A DNA stretch of 64,000 bases. It comes from Clostridium sp. CAG:964. GTDB taxonomy: Bacteria; Bacillota; Clostridia; Oscillospirales; Acutalibacteraceae. Position 1 is the first letter of the stretch. Every line of letters begins with the position of its first letter. The DNA lies in the NCBI GenBank assembly GCA_000435335.1, contig FR891324.1, positions 1 to 64,000 on the forward strand, written 5' to 3'. Made by a program: the position numbers and the translations under genes. Shown one piece after another: positions 9,263 to 17,778 of this stretch. Under the pieces are notes generated by a model, which had not been told where the DNA came from, searched no databases, and saw nothing but the letters and a program-made list of their open reading frames with translations.

Positions 9263-10246
9263 TTAATAAATTCCCTGCACTGTTACCTCTCCGGAATTGA
9301 CTGCCACAATACTGCCGCCGTCCAACCTAACATTCAGGTCGCCGTGGCTGCCTATTGACACAGCCTCACCCTCAAGGGTGCTGCTGCCTCTAACCACCCT
9401 TACACGCCTGCCTATAGTTGCACACAAGCCGGTGTACTGCGGCAAAATTCCCTTTTCAAGGTCTGTCAGGTACAGGTCAATATAATGCTCCACATACTTC
9501 AGCACAGTTTTAAACAGCTCTGCCCTATTTATATCACTGCCTGCTTCTATAGACAGCGAGGTTGCTTTACTGCGTATTTCGGCGTCAAACTCCTTTGTAT
9601 TTACATTAATGCCAATGCCCACAACAGCGTAGTCTATTCTGTTATCCTCTGCCGTCATTTCTGTAAGAATTCCACACACCTTTTTATTGCCTATAATAAC
9701 ATCGTTTGGCCACTTTATAAGGGCATTAAGCCCTGTATACTGCCTTATTGCCATACACACGCCCAGCCCTGCCGCAAGGGTTATGCCTGATACCTTGCTG
9801 GGCGGAAGCTGTGGACGAAGCAAAAAGCTGAACCAAATGCCTGTGCCGGGCGGTGAGCTCCACACTCTGCCTAACCTGCCCTTGCCCGTAAGCTGCTGTT
9901 CGGCCACTACTACAGTACCATGAGGGGCGTCCTGTGCCGCCAGCCTTTTAACCTCTTGGTTAGTGGAGTCTACACTCTGCAAAAAAACAAGTCGTTTGCC
10001 TAAAGTCTTTGTTTGCAGCCCTTCCTCAAGCTCCATTGCGTTAAGCACGCCTGTACTGTTAATAAGCTTGTAGCCCTTGTTTGTTACAGAATCTATTTCA
10101 TAGCCCTCACCTCTAAGAGCCTTAATATATTTCCAAATTGCAGACCGTGTAATACCCATTCGTTTTGAAAGCTCCTCGCCGCTTATGTAGTCATTACTGC
10201 CTTTTAACAGCAGCAAAACCTTATCCTTTGCATAATTCTCCTTCAT
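9263..10246 (-). CDS. birA: Bifunctional biotin-[acetyl-CoA-carboxylase] ligase / biotin repressor BirA
   Basis: Attaches biotin to carboxylase carrier proteins and, through its DNA-binding domain, likely represses biotin genes. The ATG at 10246 (MKENYAKDK) is preceded by AGGAGGAG; an open extension to 10315 has no ribosome site. In 327 residues the N-terminal winged helix (EELSKRMGITRSAIWKYI) precedes the ligase domain. The ligase domain shows the biotinyl-AMP loop (GKGRLGRVWSSPPGTG) and KWPNDV. The C-terminus is an SH3-like domain (GRRVRVVRGSS). coaX lies just upstream; the two cofactor genes are often paired in Firmicutes. No biotin operator was identified here. Confidence 0.93.
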   Translation of the reverse strand: MKENYAKDKVLLLLKGSNDYISGEELSKRMGITRSAIWKYIKALRGEGYEIDSVTNKGYKLINSTGVLNAMELEEGLQTKTLGKRLVFLQSVDSTNQEVKRLAAQDAPHGTVVVAEQQLTGKGRLGRVWSSPPGTGIWFSFLLRPQLPPSKVSGITLAAGLGVCMAIRQYTGLNALIKWPNDVIIGNKKVCGILTEMTAEDNRIDYAVVGIGINVNTKEFDAEIRSKATSLSIEAGSDINRAELFKTVLKYVEHYIDLYLTDLEKGILPQYTGLCATIGRRVRVVRGSSTLEGEAVSIGSHGDLNVRLDGGSIVAVNSGEVTVQGIY

Positions 10247-10314
10247 AATTCTCCTCCTGCCTATAAAAATGGCAGCAAAAAGCCTTAACCGCCTGCCGCC
10301 ACAATTATTATTCA

Positions 10315-11085
10315 TTATTTATTTTTATCGTATATTATTCTTAAGCCCTTTAGCAAAAGGTCATTATCTATAATAATGTTCTTGTGCTTACAGTACAGCA
10401 TAATACTCGGTGCTATACCGCCTGTTGCAATAACTGTAGTCCTTTCGCCAAGCTCCTGCTCTATACTGTCTATAATACCGTCTACCATAGCGGCACTGCC
10501 GTAAACCGCACCGCTTTTCATACAGTCTACAGTGTTGGTGCCTATTATTTTTTTAGGGGGCTCAAGGCTTATTTTAGGCAGCTGCGAGGTTCTGGCTGTA
10601 AGGCTTTCCTGACATACCATGATGCCCGGTATAATCATACCGCCTATATATGTCTTGCTTTTATCTATTACCGACACGGTTGTAGCCGTACCCATATCAA
10701 ACACAATGGCAGGTAGCTTGTACTGCTGTATGGTAGCCACTGCGTCTACTACCAGGTCGCTTCCGACTTGCTTGGGGTTATCCAGTGCTATATTAAGCCC
10801 TGTTTTCACACCGGGGCCTACCACCATTGTGTCAAGCCCGGCCGTAATTTTAACAGCCTCCTGCATTACAGAGGTAAGAGGCGGCACAACAGAGGAAATT
10901 ATACTGCCGTTAAGCCTGCCCTTGTCTATATTGTTCAAGCTGAGCATACTGTTTATCTCTACAGCGTACTGCCAGCTTGTGCGGCTAATATCGGTTTTTA
11001 TTCTGAACAAAGCCTCCACATTGCGGTTATGGTCAACACAGCCTAATACAATATTTGTATTGCCTATATCAAGTGCTAAAATCAT
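10315..11085 (-). CDS. coaX: Type III pantothenate kinase
   Basis: Phosphorylates pantothenate, the first step of coenzyme A synthesis. The 256-residue length is typical. The N-terminal phosphate-binding motif LDIGNTN (5-11), the GPGVKTGLNI segment and DMGTATTVSV fit the CoaX branch of the ASKHA fold. It is divergent from coaBC, which catalyses the next two steps, across a 160-bp gap, so three CoA steps sit together. It is the first gene of the coaX-birA-ABC strand. Confidence 0.94.
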   Translation of the reverse strand: MILALDIGNTNIVLGCVDHNRNVEALFRIKTDISRTSWQYAVEINSMLSLNNIDKGRLNGSIISSVVPPLTSVMQEAVKITAGLDTMVVGPGVKTGLNIALDNPKQVGSDLVVDAVATIQQYKLPAIVFDMGTATTVSVIDKSKTYIGGMIIPGIMVCQESLTARTSQLPKISLEPPKKIIGTNTVDCMKSGAVYGSAAMVDGIIDSIEQELGERTTVIATGGIAPSIMLYCKHKNIIIDNDLLLKGLRIIYDKNK

Positions 11086-11182
11086 TTTATCAATCCATTC
11101 GTTGTCATAAGAAAACTTATTTTATAATTATTTATTATACACTTTTGAGCTGCGTTTTGGCAAGTATTTTGTATACATTTAC

Positions 11183-11211
11183 TTTACTTTACAAAAAATA
11201 TACCTTATAAT
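11183..11211 (+). promoter_or_regulatory. Promoter of coaBC
   Basis: TTTACT at 11183-11188, a 17-bp spacer and TATAAT at 11206-11211. The AAAGGAGAG ribosome site at 11231-11239 sets the ATG at 11245 rather than the GTG at 11239. Confidence 0.75.
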
Positions 11212-11244
11212 GAAAAGCATACAAAAACACAAAGGAGAGTGCTT

Positions 11245-12438
11245 ATGCTAAAGGACAAAAACATACTTTTATGTGTAGCAGGAGGAATTGCGGCATATAA
11301 AATACCCAACCTTGCAAGTATGCTTGTAAAGCAGGGCTGTAATGTCAATGTGCTTATGACCAAAAATGCCGAAAGCTTTATAACAGCTAAAACCTTTGAA
11401 GCCCTTACAGGCAACACCTGTATGGTAGACACCTTTCAAACTACCTATCCTCCAAGAATACATCATATTAACCTTGCCACAACAGCCGACTATGTAATGG
11501 TTGCACCTGCCACTGCAAATATTATAGGCAAAATTGCACACGGCATTGCCGACGATATGATAACCTCTACTTTACTTGCCTGCAAATGTCCTGTAGCACT
11601 GGCACCGGCAATGAATGTTAATATGTTTGAAAATCCTATTGTTCAGGACAACATAGCAACACTGAAAAAGTACGGCTACAACATAATTGAGCCTGCCACA
11701 GGCTATATGGCGTGCAAAGCTGTGGGAAAGGGGAAACTGCCCGAGCCTGTACAGCTGTATAAATATATAGAAAAGGAGCTTGCCTTTACCCACGATTTAC
11801 AGGGTAAAAAGGTGCTTGTAACAGCCGGAGCAACAAGAGAGCCTATAGACCCTGTACGCTACATTTCTAACAATTCCACAGGAAAAATGGGCTATGCACT
11901 GGCAAAGGCGGCTATGCTTAGAGGGGCTGATGTAACCCTTGTAACAGGTCAGACCGCACTGGAGGATATTCCTTTTGTACACACAGTAAGGGTAACAACC
12001 GCACAAGATATGTACAACGCCGTAACCGAAAGCTTTGCAACAGCTGACATAACCATAAAGGCGGCGGCTGTAGCAGACTACACGCCGGCAGAGGTTGCAC
12101 AAAATAAAATAAAAAAAGCAGATGGCGACGCCAACATAAAACTAAAGCGAACAAAGGATATTCTAAAAGAGCTTGGCAACAGAAAAACCGATAAGCAATT
12201 TGTATGCGGCTTTAGTATGGAAACGGAAAATATGCTTGAAAATTCAAAGGAAAAGCTGACAAAGAAAAATATTGATATGATTGTCGCCAACAACCTAAAA
12301 ACAGAGGGCGCCGGCTTTGGAACCGACACCAATGTTATTACCCTTATAACAAAAGAAAGTACAGAACAGCTTCCGATAATGTCAAAGGAAGAATGTGCAC
12401 ACAAAATAATTGACAAAATTTTAGAGCTGAAAGGCTGA
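11245..12438 (+). CDS. coaBC: Bifunctional phosphopantothenoylcysteine decarboxylase / phosphopantothenate-cysteine ligase
   Basis: Adds cysteine to 4'-phosphopantothenate and decarboxylates the product to 4'-phosphopantetheine. Of 397 residues, the N-terminal flavin-dependent CoaC domain (about 1-185) has GGIAAYK, the substrate motif PAMNVNMF and the flexible flap segment MACKAVGKGKLPEP. The C-terminal CoaB domain begins at KKVLVTAGATREPIDPVRYI and has the nucleotide-site NSTGKMG. Own promoter and terminator; divergent from coaX. Confidence 0.95.
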   Translation: MLKDKNILLCVAGGIAAYKIPNLASMLVKQGCNVNVLMTKNAESFITAKTFEALTGNTCMVDTFQTTYPPRIHHINLATTADYVMVAPATANIIGKIAHGIADDMITSTLLACKCPVALAPAMNVNMFENPIVQDNIATLKKYGYNIIEPATGYMACKAVGKGKLPEPVQLYKYIEKELAFTHDLQGKKVLVTAGATREPIDPVRYISNNSTGKMGYALAKAAMLRGADVTLVTGQTALEDIPFVHTVRVTTAQDMYNAVTESFATADITIKAAAVADYTPAEVAQNKIKKADGDANIKLKRTKDILKELGNRKTDKQFVCGFSMETENMLENSKEKLTKKNIDMIVANNLKTEGAGFGTDTNVITLITKESTEQLPIMSKEECAHKIIDKILELKG

Positions 12439-12502
12439 CATACAGCTGTAGCGGATTTTGTTAAACACACAGTTGAATATACACCTTTATTTTTTACAAG
12501 CT

Positions 12503-12545
12503 AAGGGACGGTTCAAATTAAAAATGAATGGTCCCTTTTAATTTT
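12503..12545 (+). terminator. Terminator of coaBC
   Basis: AAGGGAC (12503-12509) pairs with GTCCCTT (12531-12537), with partial inner pairing, followed by TTAATTTT. Confidence 0.7.
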
Positions 12546-12600
12546 GGTTATGTTAAATTATTATTTTATCCTGCTTATACAAAAAGGCAGAAATTTTAGT

Positions 12601-13029
12601 TTACAGAAAACCTCTCCTTTTTGCCTCCTCCAACAGCTTTGGCTGTATATGAGGGTATGTCCAATTATCCGGCAGCCTCTCTGTAATAACAACCTTTTCA
12701 ATTTCACTGTGGAGCTCCTTTTCAAGGGCTTTTACCTGAGCATAGTATAACATTCCAAAGGTTTCTTTTCCGTCAAAATTATCTGACGCAGTTACAGAAT
12801 ATACGCAGATCGGCTGTATGTCGAATTTCAAAGCACCTGTTTCTTCACTTAGCTCTCTTGCGGCTGTGTCACTGATAATCTCATTAGGCTCTCTGTGGCC
12901 GCCCGGCACCTCTAAGGTATTGCGCTGTTTGTGCTTGCAGAAAATAAATTTGCCGTTATACTTTGCAATAATAACCGCAAATTTTAGCAAATCGTCGGCT
13001 ACATTGTCATAAAACTTTACTACAGTCAT
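12601..13029 (-). CDS. Nudix hydrolase
   Basis: Probable nucleoside diphosphate-X pyrophosphatase of the MutT/Nudix fold, 142 residues. The Nudix box is complete: G-H-R-E-P-N-E, seven residues, then RELSEETGA (about residues 43-66), matching G-x5-E-x7-R-E-U-x-E-E-x-G-U. The C-terminal TERLPDNWTYPHIQPKLLEEA resembles Nudix proteins annotated as 8-oxo-dGTP diphosphatase-like. The substrate cannot be told from sequence. Last gene of a GH31, hemolysin III, Nudix run on the minus strand, 67 bp after its neighbour. Confidence 0.88.
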   Translation of the reverse strand: MTVVKFYDNVADDLLKFAVIIAKYNGKFIFCKHKQRNTLEVPGGHREPNEIISDTAARELSEETGALKFDIQPICVYSVTASDNFDGKETFGMLYYAQVKALEKELHSEIEKVVITERLPDNWTYPHIQPKLLEEAKRRGFL

Positions 13030-13096
13030 ATTATTTAATTCCCCTATTAAAATTTATATTATGCTTTTCTATGTTGCTCAAGAAAATCTACGCTAA

Positions 13097-13771
13097 TTAT
13101 TTAACCAAAAAAGATGTTAATATTGCAAAGTAATGGAACACACTGCCCCCTATAGTAAACAAATGCCATATTGAGTGGAAATACTTAATTTTCTTTATTG
13201 CATAAAATATAACGCCAACCGAATACAGCACTCCGCCTATTAACAAAAATACTAATGAAATAGTAGGCAATGAATTTATAAGCGGTACTATAGCCGCTAT
13301 AATAGCCCAGCCCATTATTATATAACAAACAACAGATATTTTTCTGAAACGCTCAAGGTCTATGGCGTTCAGCACTATTCCCAGTGCCGCCGCACCCCAT
13401 ATAAAGCCAAACAGCACCCAGCCAAGCGTACCACGCAGTGTAACAAGGGTTATAGGGGTGTATGTACCTGCAATAAGCAGGAATATGGTAACATGGTCCA
13501 TTACACGCATTACCCGCTTTGCCTTTTCGTTGGTAATGGCATGGTACAGAGTAGACATGGTGTACAAAATAATAAGTGCGCCGCCGTAAACAGCACTGCT
13601 TACCACACCCCAAGGGTCTGAATACAGAGCCGTCATTACTATAAGCACTACCGTGCCGGCTATGGCAAGCAGTGCCCCTACACCGTGGGAAACCGAATTA
13701 AATATTTCTTCACCCAGTGTATAGCGTTTGTTTAGCGGAATTTTTGTTTCTTTCTCTTTTCTTTCAGTCAT
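13097..13771 (-). CDS. Hemolysin III family / PAQR-type membrane protein
   Basis: 224-residue integral membrane protein with seven predicted helices. It has the conserved family pieces: NSVSHGVGA near the N-terminus, MSTLYHA, and the C-terminal HSIWHLFTIGGSVFHYF. The family (YqfA/TrhA, related to eukaryotic PAQR receptors) keeps three histidines and an acid that may bind zinc. Most bacterial members are not haemolysins and have a loosely defined role in membrane energetics or homeostasis. It lies 12 bp after the GH31 gene, so probably cotranscribed. Confidence 0.88.
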   Translation of the reverse strand: MTERKEKETKIPLNKRYTLGEEIFNSVSHGVGALLAIAGTVVLIVMTALYSDPWGVVSSAVYGGALIILYTMSTLYHAITNEKAKRVMRVMDHVTIFLLIAGTYTPITLVTLRGTLGWVLFGFIWGAAALGIVLNAIDLERFRKISVVCYIIMGWAIIAAIVPLINSLPTISLVFLLIGGVLYSVGVIFYAIKKIKYFHSIWHLFTIGGSVFHYFAILTSFLVK

Positions 13772-13783
13772 AAAATCACCCTC

Positions 13784-15814
13784 TTATAAAACTTCAAGGG
13801 AAAGCTGTTTATTCTCAGAATTTGCAGTACCTTTTTCAACGGTTATTTCTGTAAGTGCCTTGCTGTAGCTTTTGCTTATGCCGTCGTCTGTGTATAAATT
13901 AAACTTAGCGTTATCGCCATAGGCTATTAGCTGCAGACTGTTTAAATCCAGCTTTTCGGTTGACAGTGCCGGCTTGCAAAGTGGCAAAACAGCTCCCTTT
14001 TTAATAAACAAAGGCACTTCGTCCATTGCTACCTCAATATAATGGTGGCCCTTTTTCATTTCTTCCTTAACAGTTACATTTTCACCGCTTAGCTTTACAA
14101 ACAGCATATCCTCCGGCAAATATACATACCTGCCCTTTGCGTTCTGCTGATAAACAGGGGCTATCATAATGCTGTCACCAACCATTAGCTGGTCTTCTAC
14201 CTGCGATGCAAATTCATCGTCAGTATAATCAAAGGCAACAGGGCGGAACATCATACCGTCCTCCAAGCAAGCCTTCATATATTCACTGTACAAATACGGT
14301 ACTAGGCGGTACCTAACCTGCAGTACATTGCGGAACATATCTTTATTGTCAAAGCGGTAGCACTCCTGCAAGCGTGTACCAATGGCGGCATGGTTACGCA
14401 TAAGAGGTGTAAATACCCCAAAGGCTGTCCAACGCAAAACCAAATCCTCTGTGGCGTTTGCACCAAAGCCGCCAATGTCGGAGCCTATATACATAAAGCC
14501 GCACATATTCAAAGACGGCATTTGCTTAATGGAAAGCAGTAGGTGTGACCACCATGATTGGTTGTCGCCTGTCCATATTCCGCCGTAGCGGTGCATACCG
14601 ATATATGAAGAACGGGAGTACATAAGGATACGCTTGTTCGGTCTTATTTCATCAAATGCCTGCGAAGCACTTCTTGTCATATAAAAGCCATACAGGTTAT
14701 GCACCTTGTCATGACAAACCTGCTTGCCGTTTATATTGTGGTAAAACTCGGAATAATCAACAAGGTTTGAAAATAAATCTCTAAATTCAAAGAATGAGTT
14801 AATGTCCAGATTTTTGTCCTTATATTCAAAAATCTTTGCCCAGGCTTCTTCAAGCTTTTTCTTAGAATAGAAAATTGCCGGCTCGTTCATATCGTTCCAA
14901 AAGCCCTCTATGCCCATATCGGTAAGCACCTTGTATTTACTGCCAAACCACTTGCTTGCGTCGGCATTGAAAAAGTCAGGGAAATGCGTAAGTCCCGGCC
15001 ATACGGCAGTAACATAGTCCTCACCCTCTGCGTTTTTGCAGAAGTAATTGTTCTTAACGCCCTCCTCGTAAATATCGTAACCCTTTTCTATTTTTACGCC
15101 TGCGTCAATAATAGGCACCAAATGAATATCACGAGCCTTCATTTCGTCTGCAAAGGACTTAAACTGCGGGAATTTTTCTTCGCTTACGGTAAAGTCCTTG
15201 TAGTTATCCATATAGTCAATATCAAGGTAAACGGCGTCTATTGGCATACCGTTACTGCGGTAGCCCTCCACTACAGACCTTACCTCGTCTTCGTTCATAT
15301 AGCTCCAACGGCTTTGCTGATAGCCAAATGCCCAAAACGGTGCAATGTAGCTTTTGCCTGTAAGCTTACGCATTTCCTTTACAATTTCAACCTCTGTGTC
15401 AGCCTCTATAATATACAAGGCGGCGTCTTCTGAATGTATTGTAATAGAAAGCTTGTCAAGGTGAGTATAGCCAATGTCAAATGTAATTTTTGACGGGCAG
15501 TCTACAAACACGCCGTATTTTCTTTTATTGTTGCTTACAATTATGAAATTATGGGCACCGTACAGCGACTCCTTATTTTCTACATGGTTAGGGTCGTCCG
15601 CACAAAAGCTTACATATTTCCAGCCACGCTTGTTAATTCCCCTTACATTTTCACCCAAACCGTATACTATGTCGTTTTGGCACAGGTCAGTGTTTAAAAC
15701 AATCTCGCCGTTTTGCTGCAGCACCTGAAAATACTTTAGGTTACTGCCTGTTTTTGCTGTGCCTACAACCGCACCTGTATCCAGTGGATTTCCGAATATA
15801 TATTTATTTATCAA
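13784..15814 (-). CDS. Glycoside hydrolase family 31 alpha-glucosidase
   Basis: Retaining alpha-glycosidase, probably releasing glucose from alpha-linked oligosaccharides; no signal peptide, so intracellular. I set the start at a TTG (15814), because AAAGGATG lies six bases upstream and the product then begins INKYIFGNPLDTG. The ATG at 15823 overlaps that ribosome site, and the ATG at 15895 has none. In the resulting 676 residues the nucleophile is Asp308 in GFWNDMNEPA and the acid/base is Asp417 in GGIWTGDNQSWW. There is an insertion between them. The start codon is inferred. Exact specificity (maltose, isomaltose, xylosides) is not settled by sequence. Sugar use fits the nearby glucokinase and MsmX-like ATPase. 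Confidence 0.9.
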   Translation of the reverse strand: MINKYIFGNPLDTGAVVGTAKTGSNLKYFQVLQQNGEIVLNTDLCQNDIVYGLGENVRGINKRGWKYVSFCADDPNHVENKESLYGAHNFIIVSNNKRKYGVFVDCPSKITFDIGYTHLDKLSITIHSEDAALYIIEADTEVEIVKEMRKLTGKSYIAPFWAFGYQQSRWSYMNEDEVRSVVEGYRSNGMPIDAVYLDIDYMDNYKDFTVSEEKFPQFKSFADEMKARDIHLVPIIDAGVKIEKGYDIYEEGVKNNYFCKNAEGEDYVTAVWPGLTHFPDFFNADASKWFGSKYKVLTDMGIEGFWNDMNEPAIFYSKKKLEEAWAKIFEYKDKNLDINSFFEFRDLFSNLVDYSEFYHNINGKQVCHDKVHNLYGFYMTRSASQAFDEIRPNKRILMYSRSSYIGMHRYGGIWTGDNQSWWSHLLLSIKQMPSLNMCGFMYIGSDIGGFGANATEDLVLRWTAFGVFTPLMRNHAAIGTRLQECYRFDNKDMFRNVLQVRYRLVPYLYSEYMKACLEDGMMFRPVAFDYTDDEFASQVEDQLMVGDSIMIAPVYQQNAKGRYVYLPEDMLFVKLSGENVTVKEEMKKGHHYIEVAMDEVPLFIKKGAVLPLCKPALSTEKLDLNSLQLIAYGDNAKFNLYTDDGISKSYSKALTEITVEKGTANSENKQLSLEVL

Positions 15815-15833
15815 GCCAATCATCCTTTCGCTA

Positions 15834-15851
15834 TGCAAAATATATTTTGCA
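15834..15851. promoter_or_regulatory. Perfect 18-bp palindrome between GH31 gene and degV
   Basis: TGCAAAATATATTTTGCA is its own reverse complement. It lies in the leader of the GH31 gene and overlaps the -35 box of the divergent degV promoter, so a bound repressor could affect both genes. The regulator is unknown. Confidence 0.5.
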
Positions 15852-15875
15852 CTTTTAGTGATTATATTATATAAT
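15847..15875 (+). promoter_or_regulatory. Promoter of degV
   Basis: TTGCAC at 15847-15852, a 17-bp spacer and TATAAT at 15870-15875. Confidence 0.6.
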
Positions 15876-15937
15876 AAATTTGCTATAGATTTCATTACGA
15901 AATTAAAAATTTTTGATTATTATTAGGAGAATTAACA

Positions 15938-16792
15938 ATGAGCAAAAAAGTAATAATAAGTGCTGACAGCACCTGCGACCTTCCTAAGGAAATACTGGAT
16001 AAATACGGAATTATAACAATTCCTTTGCATGTAGTGCTTGGTGAAAACACCTACGAGGACCTTATAAACATAACACCTGATGAAATTTACGCACATTTCA
16101 GCAAAACAGGTCAGCTTCCGAAAACCTCGGCTGTAAATATGCAGGAATATATAGACAGGTTTAAGCCGTATATTGACGACGGCTGTGAGGTTGTACACTT
16201 TAACATAGGCAGTGCACTGTCTACCTCGCACCAACAGTGCCGACTTGCGGCAAAGGAGCTGAGCGGTGTATACCCTGTAGACTCCTGCAGTCTTTCCTCC
16301 GGTACCGGCCTGCTTGTCATGGATGCGGCAGAGCTTGCACAGCAGGGTGTATCGGCACAGGAAATTGCCGAAAGGCTTCAGGCAAAAACGGATAAAATAC
16401 ACTGCAGCTTTATAGTTGACAAGCTAAACTACCTGCACGCCGGCGGCAGATGCTCGTCTGTAGCACTGCTGGGTGCAAACCTGCTTAACATTAAGCCTTG
16501 CATAGAGGTAAGCGACAAAGACGGCAGTATGACTGTAGGCAAAAAATACCGTGGCAAGCTTTCTAAGGTGCTTGAGCAGTATGTAAAGGAAAAATTTGAG
16601 CAATGCAGCAACATTGACCCTAAGCGTGCTTTTATAACACATGCCGGCATACCGCAGGAAACCTGCGACCACCTGTACGGATTAATTAAAGACTTAAATT
16701 ACTTTGATGAAATTATAATCTCCCGTGCCAGCTGTACAATTTCTTCACACTGCGGCCCTGACACCATGGGACTTATATTTATGGAAAAATAA
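15938..16792 (+). CDS. DegV family fatty-acid-binding protein
   Basis: 284 residues beginning MSKKVIISADSTCDLPKEIL, the DegV hallmark. The phosphate-binding SAVNMQEY and FNIGSALSTSHQQ segments, and SCSLSSGTG, are also present. Members bind a long-chain fatty acid between two domains; one subset (FakB) presents it to FakA kinase for phospholipid synthesis. No fakA is in the window, so which subset this belongs to is undecided. A TTAGGAG ribosome site precedes the ATG. It is expressed alone and ends at a terminator at 16869. Confidence 0.9.
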   Translation: MSKKVIISADSTCDLPKEILDKYGIITIPLHVVLGENTYEDLINITPDEIYAHFSKTGQLPKTSAVNMQEYIDRFKPYIDDGCEVVHFNIGSALSTSHQQCRLAAKELSGVYPVDSCSLSSGTGLLVMDAAELAQQGVSAQEIAERLQAKTDKIHCSFIVDKLNYLHAGGRCSSVALLGANLLNIKPCIEVSDKDGSMTVGKKYRGKLSKVLEQYVKEKFEQCSNIDPKRAFITHAGIPQETCDHLYGLIKDLNYFDEIIISRASCTISSHCGPDTMGLIFMEK

Positions 16793-16868
16793 CAAAGGCA
16801 ATACAACGAAAATACAGCTGATTTTATATAAGGTTAGGATACTCTTTAATATCGGCTGCAATGCAAAA

Positions 16869-16906
16869 GCGGACTGTACGGTAAATTGTACAGCCCGCTT
16901 TTTTAT
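16869..16906. terminator. Bidirectional terminator between degV and pduL
   Basis: GCGGACTGTAC (16869-16879) pairs with GTACAGCCCGC (16888-16898), one mismatch or G-U pair, followed by six T on the plus strand. On the minus strand it is followed by TTTTGC, so it can also end pduL. Confidence 0.8.
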
Positions 16907-16932
16907 GTAAGAAAAACCAATAAAGTCAAGTA

Positions 16933-17508
16933 TTAGTCAGCTATAATTTCTCCGTCAACAGTTCCGCTTAGACCTGCTGCGTTTGACTCGTCTGTATCAA
17001 CATGAGCCGCCGGAGCGAATTTTTCGCTTACTCTTATAACAACATCGCCAAATACCAAATTTCTGCCGTTGCCGCCAACCTTTAATGAAACAATTTGTTT
17101 ATCCTTCAAACCGTATTCCTGTGCTGTTTTTGGATCTAGGTGGATATGTCTTTTTGCGGCAATTACACCCTCTGAAATTTCACACTCACCCTTAGGGCCT
17201 ACCAGCTTACAGCCGGGTGTACCTGCAATATCGCCGGACTCTCTTACAGGAGCGGCTACGCCGATTTTTCTTGCGTCTGACAATGAAAGCTCTACCTGTG
17301 TTGCTGCTCTGACAGGGCCAAGAATAGTCATTTTAAACTCGCCCTTAGGGCCAATTACTGTTACCTTTTCTTCACAGGCAAACTGACCGGGCTGTGACAA
17401 ATCCTTTTTCTTTGTCAGGGCTGCACCCGCACCGAAAAGTGTTTCAAAAACCTCTTGTGTTACATGAATATGACGGGCCGATGTTTCAACCATTACTGTC
17501 TTGCTCAT
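16933..17508 (-). CDS. pduL: PduL-type phosphate propanoyl/acetyltransferase
   Basis: Interconverts acyl-CoA and acyl-phosphate, for example acetyl-CoA to acetyl-phosphate for ATP formation by acetate kinase. The ATG at 17508 (MSKTVMVETSARHIHVT) is preceded by GGTGG; the open extension to 17523 is unsupported. In 191 residues the two PduL repeats carry the zinc histidines in SARHIHVT, AAKRHIHLDP and AAHVDTDESNAA. There is no N-terminal encapsulation extension and no microcompartment shell gene nearby. It is therefore likely a free cytosolic enzyme standing in for Pta. Confidence 0.92.
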   Translation of the reverse strand: MSKTVMVETSARHIHVTQEVFETLFGAGAALTKKKDLSQPGQFACEEKVTVIGPKGEFKMTILGPVRAATQVELSLSDARKIGVAAPVRESGDIAGTPGCKLVGPKGECEISEGVIAAKRHIHLDPKTAQEYGLKDKQIVSLKVGGNGRNLVFGDVVIRVSEKFAPAAHVDTDESNAAGLSGTVDGEIIAD

Positions 17509-17687
17509 TTTTATTACCACCATTTCAGAATATTTTTACCCTAGTGTGCATTGCACCGTAATGTACAAAGGTCTAAGGTAATTTTACAACTTTATATTAT
17601 CAAATTCAACCTTTACAGCTATTATTTTTACAGTGTTTTCCGCTTAACCTAGGTCTTTACAGATTTACACAGGTTTGCAGAAAGTCA

Positions 17688-17716
17688 GGCAGTAAGAAAA
17701 CAAGCTTCTTACTGCC
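17688..17716 (-). terminator. Hairpin downstream of ptsI
   Basis: Perfect 11-bp stem GGCAGTAAGAA with TTCTTACTGCC and a 7-nt loop, about 60 bp past the ptsI stop. The minus-strand tail (TGACTTTCTGC) has a poor T-run, so termination may be partial. Confidence 0.5.
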
Positions 17717-17778
17717 GTCTGTTGGGTAAAAGTATATATTATGGTACAAAATGTACGATACACTCTTAAGAATTATCC

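Noticed and set aside
9263..10315. Longer BirA with a 23-residue N-terminal extension
   Set aside because: The extension has no ribosome site, whereas AGGAGGAG lies correctly before the internal ATG at 10246.
12544..12750. 68-codon plus-strand frame after coaBC
   Set aside because: Starts in the coaBC terminator tail and runs antisense into the Nudix gene, which has a complete motif.
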